A stretch of 62,771 nt of DNA from Paenibacillus prosopidis (GTDB lineage: Bacteria > Bacillota > Bacilli > Paenibacillales > Paenibacillaceae), in contig NZ_QPJD01000026.1 of NCBI RefSeq assembly GCF_003337375.1, forward strand, positions 1 to 62,771, written 5' to 3'. The position numbers and the translations under genes were made by a program. Position 1 is the first letter of the stretch. Each line of letters starts with the position of its first letter. Below are positions 34,267 to 43,215 of this stretch, one piece after another. A model generated the notes under the pieces. The model had not been told where the DNA came from. It worked only from the letters and a program-made list of their open reading frames with translations, and did not search any database.

Positions 34267-34599
34267 CTAAGAAGCAACCGTATTATACGTCATGATCCAG
34301 ATGGAGCCTGCAACGATCGTCAGCAAAATGACGAGGCCGAATATAAGCGCCATGAGGTTGAAACGCGGCTTTTTCTCATCTTTGATATGCATGAAGAAAA
34401 TGAGCTGAACCGCGAACTGCAGGACGGCCATCACAAGGATGAGCACGGTTGTTGCCGTTTTGTTCAACAGATCATTCAGCACGACTACGAGCGGTATGAT
34501 CGTTAGTACAATTGAGAAGAGAAAGCCGATGACGTAAGACTTCATCGATCCGCCATGGGATTCATGAGCATCATGCCCGTGTGTATTATGCTTCTCCAT
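34267..34599 (-). CDS. qoxD: Quinol oxidase subunit IV
   Basis: A 110-residue protein of the CyoD/QoxD family, with a His-rich N-terminus (HNTHGHDAHESHGG) and three membrane segments (YVIGFLFSIVLTIIPLVVVL, VLILVMAVLQFAVQLIFFMH, LIFGLVILLTIVAGSIWIM). Subunit IV helps assemble the aa3 oxidase. It is the last gene of qoxABCD; the start lies 1 nt before the end of qoxC on the operon. Confidence 0.93.
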   Translation of the reverse strand: MEKHNTHGHDAHESHGGSMKSYVIGFLFSIVLTIIPLVVVLNDLLNKTATTVLILVMAVLQFAVQLIFFMHIKDEKKPRFNLMALIFGLVILLTIVAGSIWIMTYNTVAS

Positions 34600-34600
34600 C

Positions 34601-35242
34601 CTACATCACCCCCATCAAGTAAACGATCGTGAATACGAAGATCCATACGACGTCCAAGAAGTGCCAGTACAAGCTGATAATGTTCACTTTGCGCTTCGTT
34701 ACCGGCGTAATCCCGCGGCGGCTCAGCTGGAGCATTAGCGCGATCATCCAGACGAGACCGAGCGAGACGTGCAATCCGTGCGTACCGACTAAGGTGAAGA
34801 AGGCCGACCAGTATGCGCTTGTGCCGATCGCAGCGCCCTCATGCACCAAATGCATAAACTCAGTCACTTCCAAATAAACGAACGATGCGCCGAGCAAGGC
34901 GGTAATTGCGAGCCATAATATAAGGCCCCGTTTGTTGCCTTTGTTCATTTCAAGCACGGCAATGCCGCTCGTGAAGCTGCTCGTTAGCAGGATGAACGTT
35001 GAGATGATAATGCCTTGAAGTTCAATAAGTTCTGCAGGCGTTGGTCCGGCCGCCGTATTAAAGCGAAGCACGACGAACGTTGCGAACAAGGTACCGAATA
35101 AAATAACGTCGGTTATAAGAAACAGCCAGAAGCCAAACATTTTCAAAGATTCTTGATCGTGATGATCGCCATGATGACCGCCGCCTTGACCGGCATCGTG
35201 TCCGCCATGTGCTCCTGCTGAAGTGGAAACTGCATGTGCCAT
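34601..35242 (-). CDS. qoxC: Quinol oxidase subunit III
   Basis: A 213-residue subunit III of the heme-copper oxidase, with five membrane segments. N-terminal Gly/His-rich stretch (GGHDAGQGGGHHGDHHDQE) is followed by FGFWLFLITDVILFGTLFA and the subunit III signature THGLHVSLGLVWMI with ISLYWHFLDVVWIFVFTIVY. It stabilises subunit I and helps proton uptake. The start overlaps the qoxB stop (TAATG). Confidence 0.95.
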   Translation of the reverse strand: MAHAVSTSAGAHGGHDAGQGGGHHGDHHDQESLKMFGFWLFLITDVILFGTLFATFVVLRFNTAAGPTPAELIELQGIIISTFILLTSSFTSGIAVLEMNKGNKRGLILWLAITALLGASFVYLEVTEFMHLVHEGAAIGTSAYWSAFFTLVGTHGLHVSLGLVWMIALMLQLSRRGITPVTKRKVNIISLYWHFLDVVWIFVFTIVYLMGVM

Positions 35243-37212
35243 TATTTTGTCCCCCTTAATGCCGCTTCCGTACGCTCAATCTCATCAACCGGAATATAAT
35301 AATCGGTATCGTAAGAGAACGAACGGGCAAGCATACATACGGCTACGCCGATCAGACCCGGTATCGCCATCCAGAGCCAATCCCATACGAAGCCGAAGCC
35401 GGCCGTAAACCAGCATACGGACATAATGAACGGGATACCTGAATTTTTAGGCATGTGAATCGGCTCAAGCGGTGCCAATGGTTTGGCTGGCTCGCCGGCC
35501 GCAATGCGCTGCTTCTCTTCCCACCAATCGTCTTGGCTCGTCACCTGCGGCAAGCGTGCAAAGTTATAGAGCGGAGCAGGCGATGGAATCGACCATTCCA
35601 GCGTGCGGCCGTCCCACGCGTCGCCGTCTTTTTCCTTCTTGTAAAACTTGATGCTGTGAGCGATTTGCCATACTTGGAAAATAAACGCCGCGCCCATCAG
35701 GAATGCCCCGACAGTGGAAATTACATTAAGCGGCTGCCAGCCCATATCGAAGTCGTATGTGTTGACACGACGTGTCATACCCATTAAGCCAAGCGCATAT
35801 TGCGGCATGAAACATACATAGAAGCCGATGTTCCAGAACCAGAATGCCCATTTGCCAAGACCTTCATGCAAGCGGAAGCCGAACATTTTCGGCCACCAGT
35901 AATAGAGACCTGCAAAATAACCGAATACGACGCCGCCGATAAGCACCTGATGGAAATGCGCGATCAGGAAATAGCTGTTATGGAACTGGAAGTCGGCCGG
36001 AGCAACGGATAAGAGTACCCCGGTCATCCCCCCGACGACAAAGCAGGGTATGAAGGCAACCGTCCACATCATCGGTGTCGTAAACTTTATGCGGCCGCGG
36101 TACATCGTAAACAGCCAGTTAAATACTTTTACCCCGGTCGGTATAGCGATCAGCATCGTCGTTAAGGCAAAGAATGCGTTGACGTTAGCGCCGGAGCCCA
36201 TTGTGAAGAAGTGATGCGCCCAGGTAAAGAACGAGAAGAAGCTGATAGACATAAGGGCGAATACCATGGATTTGTAGCCGAACAGCTTTTTCTTGGAGAA
36301 AGTCGATACGATTTCAGAGAATATTCCGAATGCGGGTAAAATAACGATATATACTTCCGGGTGCCCCCACATCCAGATGAGGTTAATATACATCATCGGA
36401 TTGCCCCCGCCGTCGAGCGTGAAGAAGTGCGCGCCCAGATAGCGGTCAAGGAACAGCAGGAACAGGGTAACCGTCAAAATCGGAAATGCGAACATGATTG
36501 TTACACAAGACGATAGCACCGACCAGACGAACATTGGCATTTGCATGAGCTTCATGCCGGGCGCACGCATTTTCAGTATCGTTACGACAAAGTTAATGCC
36601 AGTCGCCAAGGAGCCGATCCCTGAAATTTGGATACCCCATATATAGAAGTCCTGTCCGAGACCCGGACTGCCGGACAGCTCGGAAAGCGGCGGATAAGCC
36701 AGCCAGCCTGCATCCGGGGAGCCGCCGATGATGAACGATACGTTAAACAGCATCGCGCCGAAGAAGAACATCCAGAAGCTCAGCGAGTTCAGGAATGGAA
36801 AGGCAACGTCGCGCGCGCCGATTTGCAGCGGAACGACAATATTGAACAATCCGAACATGAGCGGCATCGCCATGAACAAAATCATAATAACGCCGTGCGT
36901 CGTGAAAATTTGGTTATAGTGCTCCGCGTGCAAAAACTCCAGCTCCGGAGCAGCAAGCTGCACCCGCATAAGCAGCGCATCGACGCCGCCGCGGAACAGC
37001 ATGAGAATCGAGGCAATGATGTACATAATACCGATTTTCTTATGATCGACGCTGGTCAGCCATTCCGTCCACAGCCAGCGCCATTTTTTGAAAAAGGTGA
37101 GTACGAATATAATCGCCACCAGCGATAATCCTATGGATACTTGAGCCCCTAAAATAAGCGGGTCGCCAGTAACAAAAAATTCGGATGCGAATTCTTTTAT
37201 TTTATCTAACAT
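35242..37212 (-). CDS. qoxB: Quinol oxidase subunit I
   Basis: A 656-residue heme-copper oxidase core subunit that reduces oxygen to water and pumps protons. Seen are the start of helix II with heme ligand His in IFTTHGVIMILFMAMP, the binuclear centre WMWGHPEVYIVILPAFG with the covalent His-Tyr pair, the Cu ligands HH in TWAHHFFTMGSG, and the second heme ligands in SYFLIAHFHQVLIGG. The long N- and C-terminal extensions fit the quinol branch. Start ATG 37212 follows AGGAGGT. Confidence 0.97.
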   Translation of the reverse strand: MLDKIKEFASEFFVTGDPLILGAQVSIGLSLVAIIFVLTFFKKWRWLWTEWLTSVDHKKIGIMYIIASILMLFRGGVDALLMRVQLAAPELEFLHAEHYNQIFTTHGVIMILFMAMPLMFGLFNIVVPLQIGARDVAFPFLNSLSFWMFFFGAMLFNVSFIIGGSPDAGWLAYPPLSELSGSPGLGQDFYIWGIQISGIGSLATGINFVVTILKMRAPGMKLMQMPMFVWSVLSSCVTIMFAFPILTVTLFLLFLDRYLGAHFFTLDGGGNPMMYINLIWMWGHPEVYIVILPAFGIFSEIVSTFSKKKLFGYKSMVFALMSISFFSFFTWAHHFFTMGSGANVNAFFALTTMLIAIPTGVKVFNWLFTMYRGRIKFTTPMMWTVAFIPCFVVGGMTGVLLSVAPADFQFHNSYFLIAHFHQVLIGGVVFGYFAGLYYWWPKMFGFRLHEGLGKWAFWFWNIGFYVCFMPQYALGLMGMTRRVNTYDFDMGWQPLNVISTVGAFLMGAAFIFQVWQIAHSIKFYKKEKDGDAWDGRTLEWSIPSPAPLYNFARLPQVTSQDDWWEEKQRIAAGEPAKPLAPLEPIHMPKNSGIPFIMSVCWFTAGFGFVWDWLWMAIPGLIGVAVCMLARSFSYDTDYYIPVDEIERTEAALRGTK

Positions 37213-37274
37213 GAGGGGACCTCCTAAAAGTTTGTGAAACAAACTCGCTTCGAACGCATTCGCTTGTTAATGGG

Positions 37275-38237
37275 TTAATGACCCGTATGATTTTGGGCGT
37301 CATGCTCGGTGCTGATTGTTGATTCGGATTCATCCGCAGGCGCAGAGGCAGGCTCCGTGGATGCTCCGCCTTGATGGTGGCCGCCGCCCTCGCCTTCCAC
37401 GTATTGCGTTACGATTTTTTCGAACAACCCTTCAGGGAAGCTGGAGAACAACTGTACCCCGGACGAGCCAGGCTCCGTTAATTTCTCAAAGCCTTCCGTC
37501 GTAAGCGCAGGAGACGTTGCTTTCACTTCATCTATCCACGCGTTGTAATCCTCTTCCGTGGTGGCATCAACCTTGAACGTCATTTGGGCAAAATCTTTTC
37601 CGTTAAAGTTAGCGCCGGAGCCGAAGTAGCTGCCTTGCTCATCGGCTTGCAGGAACAGGGTCATGGCCATGCCTGACATGGAGTAAATTTGCCCGCCGAG
37701 CTGCGGAACCCAGAAGGAGTTCATCGCTGTGTCGGATGTAAGCTGGAACTTAACCGGCACATCTTCGGGAATTTTAATGTAATTGACGGTTGCAATTCCT
37801 TCGTCCGGATAGTTAAACAACCATTTCCAATCGAGTGACGTGACTTGAATCGTAATGGCTTCCTTCTCGGATTCAATCGGCTTGGAAGGCTCAAGCGCAT
37901 ACGTGTATTTAACCGTTATGACTGCTAGGATAAGGATGATCACAATCGGAATGCTCCACCAAGTGATTTCCAGCTTGGTGCTATGCTCCCAATTGGGTTT
38001 ATAGGAAGCTTTGCTGCCCGGCTTATCGCGGTACCGCCAGACAATGACAGCTGTCAGGATAAGAACGGGAACGATGACAACGGCACATAGAATGGTTGAA
38101 ATATAAATCAAATCTTTCTGAGACTCGCCGATCGGTCCTTTCGGATTGAGCACAATGAATTGCTCGCCGCAGCCGGAAAGCATTACGGCCATTAGCAAAA
38201 AGAGTACGGGTGTCAGCATACGAATATACGGTCTCAT
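37275..38237 (-). CDS. qoxA: Quinol oxidase subunit II
   Basis: A 320-residue lipoprotein-type subunit II. The lipobox is VMLSGC (Cys near 23), followed by two membrane helices and a cupredoxin domain. In the region FWVPQLGGQIYSMSGMAM and the following, the two cysteines that bind CuA in cytochrome c oxidases are missing, so the enzyme takes electrons from menaquinol (cytochrome aa3-600) rather than cytochrome c. The C-terminus is His-rich (GGGHHQGGA). It heads the operon; the ATG follows GAGGAG. Confidence 0.95.
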   Translation of the reverse strand: MRPYIRMLTPVLFLLMAVMLSGCGEQFIVLNPKGPIGESQKDLIYISTILCAVVIVPVLILTAVIVWRYRDKPGSKASYKPNWEHSTKLEITWWSIPIVIILILAVITVKYTYALEPSKPIESEKEAITIQVTSLDWKWLFNYPDEGIATVNYIKIPEDVPVKFQLTSDTAMNSFWVPQLGGQIYSMSGMAMTLFLQADEQGSYFGSGANFNGKDFAQMTFKVDATTEEDYNAWIDEVKATSPALTTEGFEKLTEPGSSGVQLFSSFPEGLFEKIVTQYVEGEGGGHHQGGASTEPASAPADESESTISTEHDAQNHTGH

Positions 38238-38413
38238 ATCGGTTCAACTCCTCAAAATTACTGCTTACGACTACAATAGCAGATCCTTCATGCAATAGAT
38301 GCGGGATTAACAATTACGTCAATAATTCGTCTTTTTTCTGTAATAGAAAGTTCACCGCTTCGACAACTGTTACAATATTCTTCTATTCGAAAGCGTTTTT
38401 AGCACCTTCCGCA

Positions 38414-38462
38414 TAAAAAAGAGACAGCCCCATCAGATCATTGACCTGATGGGGCTGTCTCC
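38414..38462 (-). terminator. Terminator of the small membrane-protein gene
   Basis: A long stem GAGACAGCCCCATCAG / CTGATGGGGCTGTCTC (16 bp) with a 9-nt loop, and an A-run on the left giving a T-run on the minus strand. Confidence 0.9.
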
Positions 38463-38478
38463 TTGCTCCTAATACTAT

Positions 38479-38766
38479 TTACGATTCGTCTTCGTTTTGA
38501 TCTATCGTCGGCTGCTCTTGATAAAGCCGCGCATGAACGAGTCCAATTGCGGTGCCGATGACATAAATATGAACGCTGCCGATTAGAAATCCGATGCCGA
38601 CCATTAAACCGACATTTTGATCGCTGAAATGGCTTAAGTTAACTAAGCATAGCAGGACACCGATGCTGAGCACGGCCCAAGCAATGGCTGTCATTGCTTT
38701 CACAAGACGCTTGACATCCGATTTGGAAGGCTGAACATGGCTGATTGTTGCTGTTTTCGTCGTCAT
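38479..38766 (-). CDS. Small membrane protein, 95 aa
   Basis: Two hydrophobic segments (about 27-45 AWAVLSIGVLLCLVNLS and 55-80 GLMVGIGFLIGSVHIYVIGTAI) with a short basic N-terminus (SKSDVKRLVKA) and acidic C-terminus (TIDQNEDES). I do not recognise a family. The ATG at 38766 follows CGGGAG by about 8 nt; an upstream in-frame GTG (38775) is too close. It is monocistronic with its own terminator. Confidence 0.7.
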   Translation of the reverse strand: MTTKTATISHVQPSKSDVKRLVKAMTAIAWAVLSIGVLLCLVNLSHFSDQNVGLMVGIGFLIGSVHIYVIGTAIGLVHARLYQEQPTIDQNEDES

Positions 38767-38945
38767 AATGAACACTCCCGATAAATTGTAAGTGTTTTCT
38801 TATGTTTACTATATCACAACATTGTGCTTTTGTTCAAAGAATATTCACTTTTTGATCATAAATCGGACAAAAATGTGCGAAGGTCACAGCAGCTCGCTGG
38901 CCGGAAGCAGCTTTATCCTCCCCGATAGAGGAGGATGAAGCTCCG

Positions 38946-41057
38946 TTAGTCGGTCCACCAACGCTTCAAATCAGCCCACCAAGAATGATGTCCAGCATCT
39001 TTGGCGCCGCCGTTTTTCCCCGATTTTCCGCCGGCTTCGCCCGCAGCCGCCGGTTCGCCGCATACCTCGGTCGGCTCTGTGCCGCTGATGAAGGTTTCCA
39101 GCCGCTTATTCGGGCAGGTGTCGGCGGCCAGCTTGCCGCTGGTCGGATCGATATACACATTGACGACGCCTTCGGGAATAGGAAAAATCTTTGGCGGTAC
39201 GGCGGATAGCGCCTGCTCCGTAAACTTGGCGAAAATAGGCGCAGCCCGATACGCTTCGGCTACCGTGAGCTTGCGGTCCTTGTCGTAGCCGACCCATACG
39301 GCGGTTGCCAGCTCAGGCGTGTAGCCGACGAGCCAAGCATCGGTGGGGGTCGTGCCTGTCTTGCCGGCTACCGGCCGTTTAATAATAGAGGATACCCGGA
39401 AGCCTGTGCCGCCTTCATCGAATACGCTCTCCATTAAGCTGGTCATCACATAAGCCTCTGCCGGCGCGACTACTTGCTCCGCCTCACGCTCTGCTTCATA
39501 TAATACTTCACCCTTGCGGTCCTCGATCCGGATAATGGCGACCGGCTCGACATGGATGCCGCCATTTGCGAACGTACCGAATGCGGAAGCCATTTCGAAC
39601 GGACTGACCGGAAACGTGCCGAGGGCTAGTGATGGAACGGGCTGCATCGGACTTTCGATGCCAAGCTTTCTGGCCGTGTCGATAACTTTATCAGCGCCTA
39701 CTGTCATAATCGTGTTAACTGCATATATATTGTCCGAGCCTGCGAGTGCCTGACGCATATCGATAAAGTCATTTAAGTATTTGTCGCCGTAGTTATGCGG
39801 TTCATAGGTTTTGCGTCCTTCGTCATAAGTGAACACGGTTGGTTCACTTTTGAAGCGGGTGACGGGCGACATGAAGCCGCTTTGCAGAGCGGTCAAATAC
39901 AAGAATGGCTTGAACGAGGAGCCGGGCTGACGCGTTTTGGCGAACACGCGATTATATTGATTCGTCTTATAGTCCCTTCCTCCGACCATTGCTTTAATGT
40001 AGCCGCTGCGCGGATCAATAGCGATAAGCGCCGCCTGCTGCTCGGAGCTCTCAGGCAATCCTTTCGCAATGACCTCTTCGGCGGCCGCCTGCGCAACGGG
40101 ATCAAGTGTCGTATGAATCGTAATGCCGCCCTCATTGAGCAAGCGCTCGTTTATGCCGAGCTTGTCGACCGCAATGTATCGGATATAGTCGCGAAAATAA
40201 GGAGCGAAGCCTTCCTGCTGGCCTGAGCCCAGCGTCTGAAAGTTCAGAACCTCCGCATAAGCGGCGTCTGCTTGCTCCGACGTGATGGAGCCGCCTTCGA
40301 GCATGGCCTGCAAAATCGTCAGCTGCCGGTCCTTTGCATTTTTCATATTCAAGTAGGGGGAATAATATTTCGGGCCCTTCGGAATGCCCGCCAGCATGGC
40401 GCTCTCGGCGAGCGTAAGCTCTGACGCGTGTTTATTGAAATACATCATCGCCGCTGCTTCAATACCGTACGAGCCGTGGCCATAATAAATCTGATTCAAA
40501 TACATGCCGAGAATTTCATCCTTGGAGTAGCTCATCTCGAGCTGTACGGTATACATCGCTTCCTTCACTTTGCGCTGCCACGTCCGCTCATGCGTCAAAT
40601 ACAAATTACGCGCGAGCTGCTGCGTAAGCGTGCTTGCGCCTTGTCTGGCTGAGAAGCTTTGGACGTTGACCATCACGGCGCGCGCCATACCCTTCATATC
40701 AAAGCCTCTATGGTCGTAGAAGCGCCGATCCTCAATCGCAAGGGTCGCATCAATGACGTAATGGGATATATCTGCAAGCTGTACGGAGCGGCGGTTCTCG
40801 CCGGCATGGAACGTGTCGATAACGTTGCCATGCAGATCGATCATTTGCGAAGTTTGGCTGACGGTGGCGACAGGCAGCGATTGCATGCGCAAATAAATAA
40901 GCGTGCCAATGAATATGAGCAAGAATAAGGTAAATGCTGCGGCAGTCCACCGCATCCATTTTTTCATTTTTAGAACATGGGGAAGAAACCTCTCGGTTAT
41001 AATAGGAAAAGCAGATCGGCGGCGGGGCTTGCCCTGCCGGTTGGAAGGCTTATTCAT
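38946..41057 (-). CDS. pbpG: Class A penicillin-binding protein (PbpG/PBP1 type)
   Basis: A 703-residue bifunctional peptidoglycan synthase. After a basic N-terminus and a membrane anchor (about 40-60) lies the glycosyltransferase (IEDRRFYDHRGFD, QGASTLTQQLARNLYL, YLNQIYYGHGSYGIEAAA, ESAMLAGIPKGPKYYSP). The transpeptidase has the SxxK motif in GSSFKPFLYLTALQSG near residue 377, SDN near 445, and KTG in VAGKTGTTPTDAWLVGYTP near 565. The C-terminus is Lys/Gly-rich. The gene is divergent from speE, as pbpG (ywhE) is in B. subtilis, so I use that name. Confidence 0.92.
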   Translation of the reverse strand: MNKPSNRQGKPRRRSAFPIITERFLPHVLKMKKWMRWTAAAFTLFLLIFIGTLIYLRMQSLPVATVSQTSQMIDLHGNVIDTFHAGENRRSVQLADISHYVIDATLAIEDRRFYDHRGFDMKGMARAVMVNVQSFSARQGASTLTQQLARNLYLTHERTWQRKVKEAMYTVQLEMSYSKDEILGMYLNQIYYGHGSYGIEAAAMMYFNKHASELTLAESAMLAGIPKGPKYYSPYLNMKNAKDRQLTILQAMLEGGSITSEQADAAYAEVLNFQTLGSGQQEGFAPYFRDYIRYIAVDKLGINERLLNEGGITIHTTLDPVAQAAAEEVIAKGLPESSEQQAALIAIDPRSGYIKAMVGGRDYKTNQYNRVFAKTRQPGSSFKPFLYLTALQSGFMSPVTRFKSEPTVFTYDEGRKTYEPHNYGDKYLNDFIDMRQALAGSDNIYAVNTIMTVGADKVIDTARKLGIESPMQPVPSLALGTFPVSPFEMASAFGTFANGGIHVEPVAIIRIEDRKGEVLYEAEREAEQVVAPAEAYVMTSLMESVFDEGGTGFRVSSIIKRPVAGKTGTTPTDAWLVGYTPELATAVWVGYDKDRKLTVAEAYRAAPIFAKFTEQALSAVPPKIFPIPEGVVNVYIDPTSGKLAADTCPNKRLETFISGTEPTEVCGEPAAAGEAGGKSGKNGGAKDAGHHSWWADLKRWWTD

Positions 41058-41240
41058 GGAGCAGGCTCCCTTCAGCGCAAAGCATTACTTTTCCTTAGTA
41101 TGGAAAAACGGGGAACTCGCTATTCACGCGTAGCGGGCGTATCATGAATTTTTTGTATAATGGCTTGGAAAAGGTTGCTTTTTTGGCCTGATTTACTATA
41201 ATACAGGTTGAACCATTGACGGAAAGAAGGGATTTACGAG

Positions 41241-42068
41241 ATGGAATTGTGGTATACGGAAAAACAAACAGAGAGCTTCGGCATTACGGCGAAGATAACT
41301 AAAACTTATGTAAATGAACAAACTGACTTTCAACAGCTGGATATGATCGAGACCGAAGAGTTCGGAACGATGCTCGTGCTTGACGGCATGGTAATGACAA
41401 CGGTGAAGGACGAGTTCGTCTATCATGAAATGGTTGCGCATCCCGTGCTTTTCACGCACCCGAATCCGGAGCACGTACTAGTAGTGGGCGGCGGAGACGG
41501 CGGCGTTATCCGCGAAGTGATGAAGCATCCGAAAGTGAAGAAAGCCGTTCTTGTTGATATCGACGGCAAAGTTATCGAATACTCCAAAAAATATTTGCCA
41601 ACGATCGCGGGCGAGCTCGACAATCCGCGCGTTGAAGTGCTTGTGAACGACGGCTTCATGCATATTCACGATCATAAAAACACATACGACGTTATTATGG
41701 TTGACTCCACAGAGCCCGTTGGCCCTGCTGCGAACCTGTTTACACGCGGTTTCTACCAAGGCATTTATGAGGCGTTGAAGGAAGACGGCATTTTCGTTGC
41801 GCAAACGGACAATCCTTGGTTTAAATCGGATCTGATCCAAAGCGTCAACAAAGACGTGAAGGAAGTGTTCCCGATCGTACGTGTGTACGGTGCGAACATC
41901 CCAACTTACCCAAGCGGCTTATGGACCTTTACAATGGGCAGCAAAAAGTACGATCCGACTGCGGTTGACGAGTCGTCCATTCCGGAAATCGATACAAAAT
42001 ATTACACGCCGCGCCTTCACAAAGCAGCATTCGTACTGCCTAAATTTGTTGAAGACCTCGTGAAATAA
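41241..42068 (+). CDS. speE: Spermidine synthase
   Basis: A 275-residue aminopropyltransferase that makes spermidine from putrescine and decarboxylated SAM. The N-terminus MELWYTEKQTESFGITAKI is typical; the cofactor loop is LVVGGGDGGVIREVMKHP near residue 80, and the substrate-binding VDSTEPVGPAANLFTRGFY near 155 follows the family. It is followed at 37 nt by speB. The two genes together make spermidine from agmatine. Confidence 0.97.
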   Translation: MELWYTEKQTESFGITAKITKTYVNEQTDFQQLDMIETEEFGTMLVLDGMVMTTVKDEFVYHEMVAHPVLFTHPNPEHVLVVGGGDGGVIREVMKHPKVKKAVLVDIDGKVIEYSKKYLPTIAGELDNPRVEVLVNDGFMHIHDHKNTYDVIMVDSTEPVGPAANLFTRGFYQGIYEALKEDGIFVAQTDNPWFKSDLIQSVNKDVKEVFPIVRVYGANIPTYPSGLWTFTMGSKKYDPTAVDESSIPEIDTKYYTPRLHKAAFVLPKFVEDLVK

Positions 42069-42105
42069 ACGAGCAGCTACGCATAAGAAAGAGAGGACCA
42101 GCCTC

Positions 42106-42975
42106 ATGAAATTGGATCAAAAATATTCCGGCAACGTCTTCATCCTGAGCTCCGACGATTACGAAGCTTCCAAAGCGGTTATCTACGGCATGCCGATGGA
42201 TTTTACCGTCAGCTTCCGCCCGGGATCGCGTTTCGGCCCTCCCCGCATCCGCGAGGTATCGATCGGATTGGAGGAATACAGCCCTTATCTAGACCGCAGC
42301 CTTGAAGATATCGAATATTTCGATGCGGGGGATTTGCTGCTTCCATTCGGCAACGCTGCACGCAGTCTCGAGATTATCGGTGAATTTGTGCGCGGCGTTC
42401 TGGCTGACGGCAAAATGCCTCTGGGTCTCGGCGGCGAGCATCTTGTATCCTGGCCGGTCTTCCAGGAGGTGTATGCGAAGTATCCGGACCTGGCTATCAT
42501 TCACTTCGACGCTCACGCCGACCTGCGTGAACAGTATGAAGGAGAGCCGTTATCCCACTCTACGCCGCTGCGCAAAGCGGCAGGGCTAATGGGCGGAAAA
42601 AACATTTACCAGTTCGGTATTCGTTCGGGCTCCCGCGAGGAGTGGCAGTATGCGCGCGAGAACATCAACTTCCATCCGTTTGAAGTATTGGAGCCGCTGA
42701 AGAAGGTGCTTCCGGAGCTCGCTGGCCGTCCCGTTTACTTGACGATCGACATCGATGTGCTTGATCCTTCCGCAGCGCCTGGCACAGGAACCGCGGAAGC
42801 GGGAGGCATTACGTCGAAGGAGCTTATTGAAGCGGTTCATGCGATCGCCCGCTCCGGCGTTAACGTAGTCGGCTGCGACCTTGTAGAGGTCGCGCCTGCG
42901 TACGATCCGACGGAGCAAACGCAAATCGTCGCGGCGAAGGTTATCCGCGAAATGCTGCTCGGCTTTATGAAATAA
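42106..42975 (+). CDS. speB: Agmatinase
   Basis: A 289-residue ureohydrolase that splits agmatine to putrescine and urea. The manganese ligands are in GGEHLVSW, IIHFDAHADLR and LTIDIDVLDPSAAPGTGTAEAGG. Length fits SpeB. It follows speE in one operon, so putrescine is passed on to spermidine synthase. The ATG follows GAGAGGA. Confidence 0.97.
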   Translation: MKLDQKYSGNVFILSSDDYEASKAVIYGMPMDFTVSFRPGSRFGPPRIREVSIGLEEYSPYLDRSLEDIEYFDAGDLLLPFGNAARSLEIIGEFVRGVLADGKMPLGLGGEHLVSWPVFQEVYAKYPDLAIIHFDAHADLREQYEGEPLSHSTPLRKAAGLMGGKNIYQFGIRSGSREEWQYARENINFHPFEVLEPLKKVLPELAGRPVYLTIDIDVLDPSAAPGTGTAEAGGITSKELIEAVHAIARSGVNVVGCDLVEVAPAYDPTEQTQIVAAKVIREMLLGFMK

Positions 42976-43021
42976 CGGTTTAGCAAAGCTATATCTAAAC
43001 GCATAACATGCTCCTTAACTC

Positions 43022-43055
43022 ATAACCGCCGGCAGCCGCCGTGCGGTTTCTTTGT
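43022..43055 (+). terminator. Possible speEB terminator (weak)
   Basis: AACCGC / GCGGTT with an inner GCGGC-type helix (CCGGCAGCCGCCG) and TTTCTTTGTG. The T-run is broken, so efficiency is doubtful. Confidence 0.5.
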
Positions 43056-43215
43056 GTGTTCTCTTTTGCCTAGTCCATATGTGTTTAATAAGATTACAAA
43101 AAAGTGAATGACAATTCTGAATATTTAAACTATTATATTTATGGCAAAGATTGGATCACCATGTGCTGACATCCGGGCATTTTATATATAAAAGAAAATG
43201 AAGGAGGAGTAATTG

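Noticed and set aside
37316..38236. CuA cytochrome c oxidase (coxA/ctaC) instead of quinol oxidase
   Set aside because: The subunit II lacks the CuA cysteines, and the gene order A-B-C-D is that of qox.
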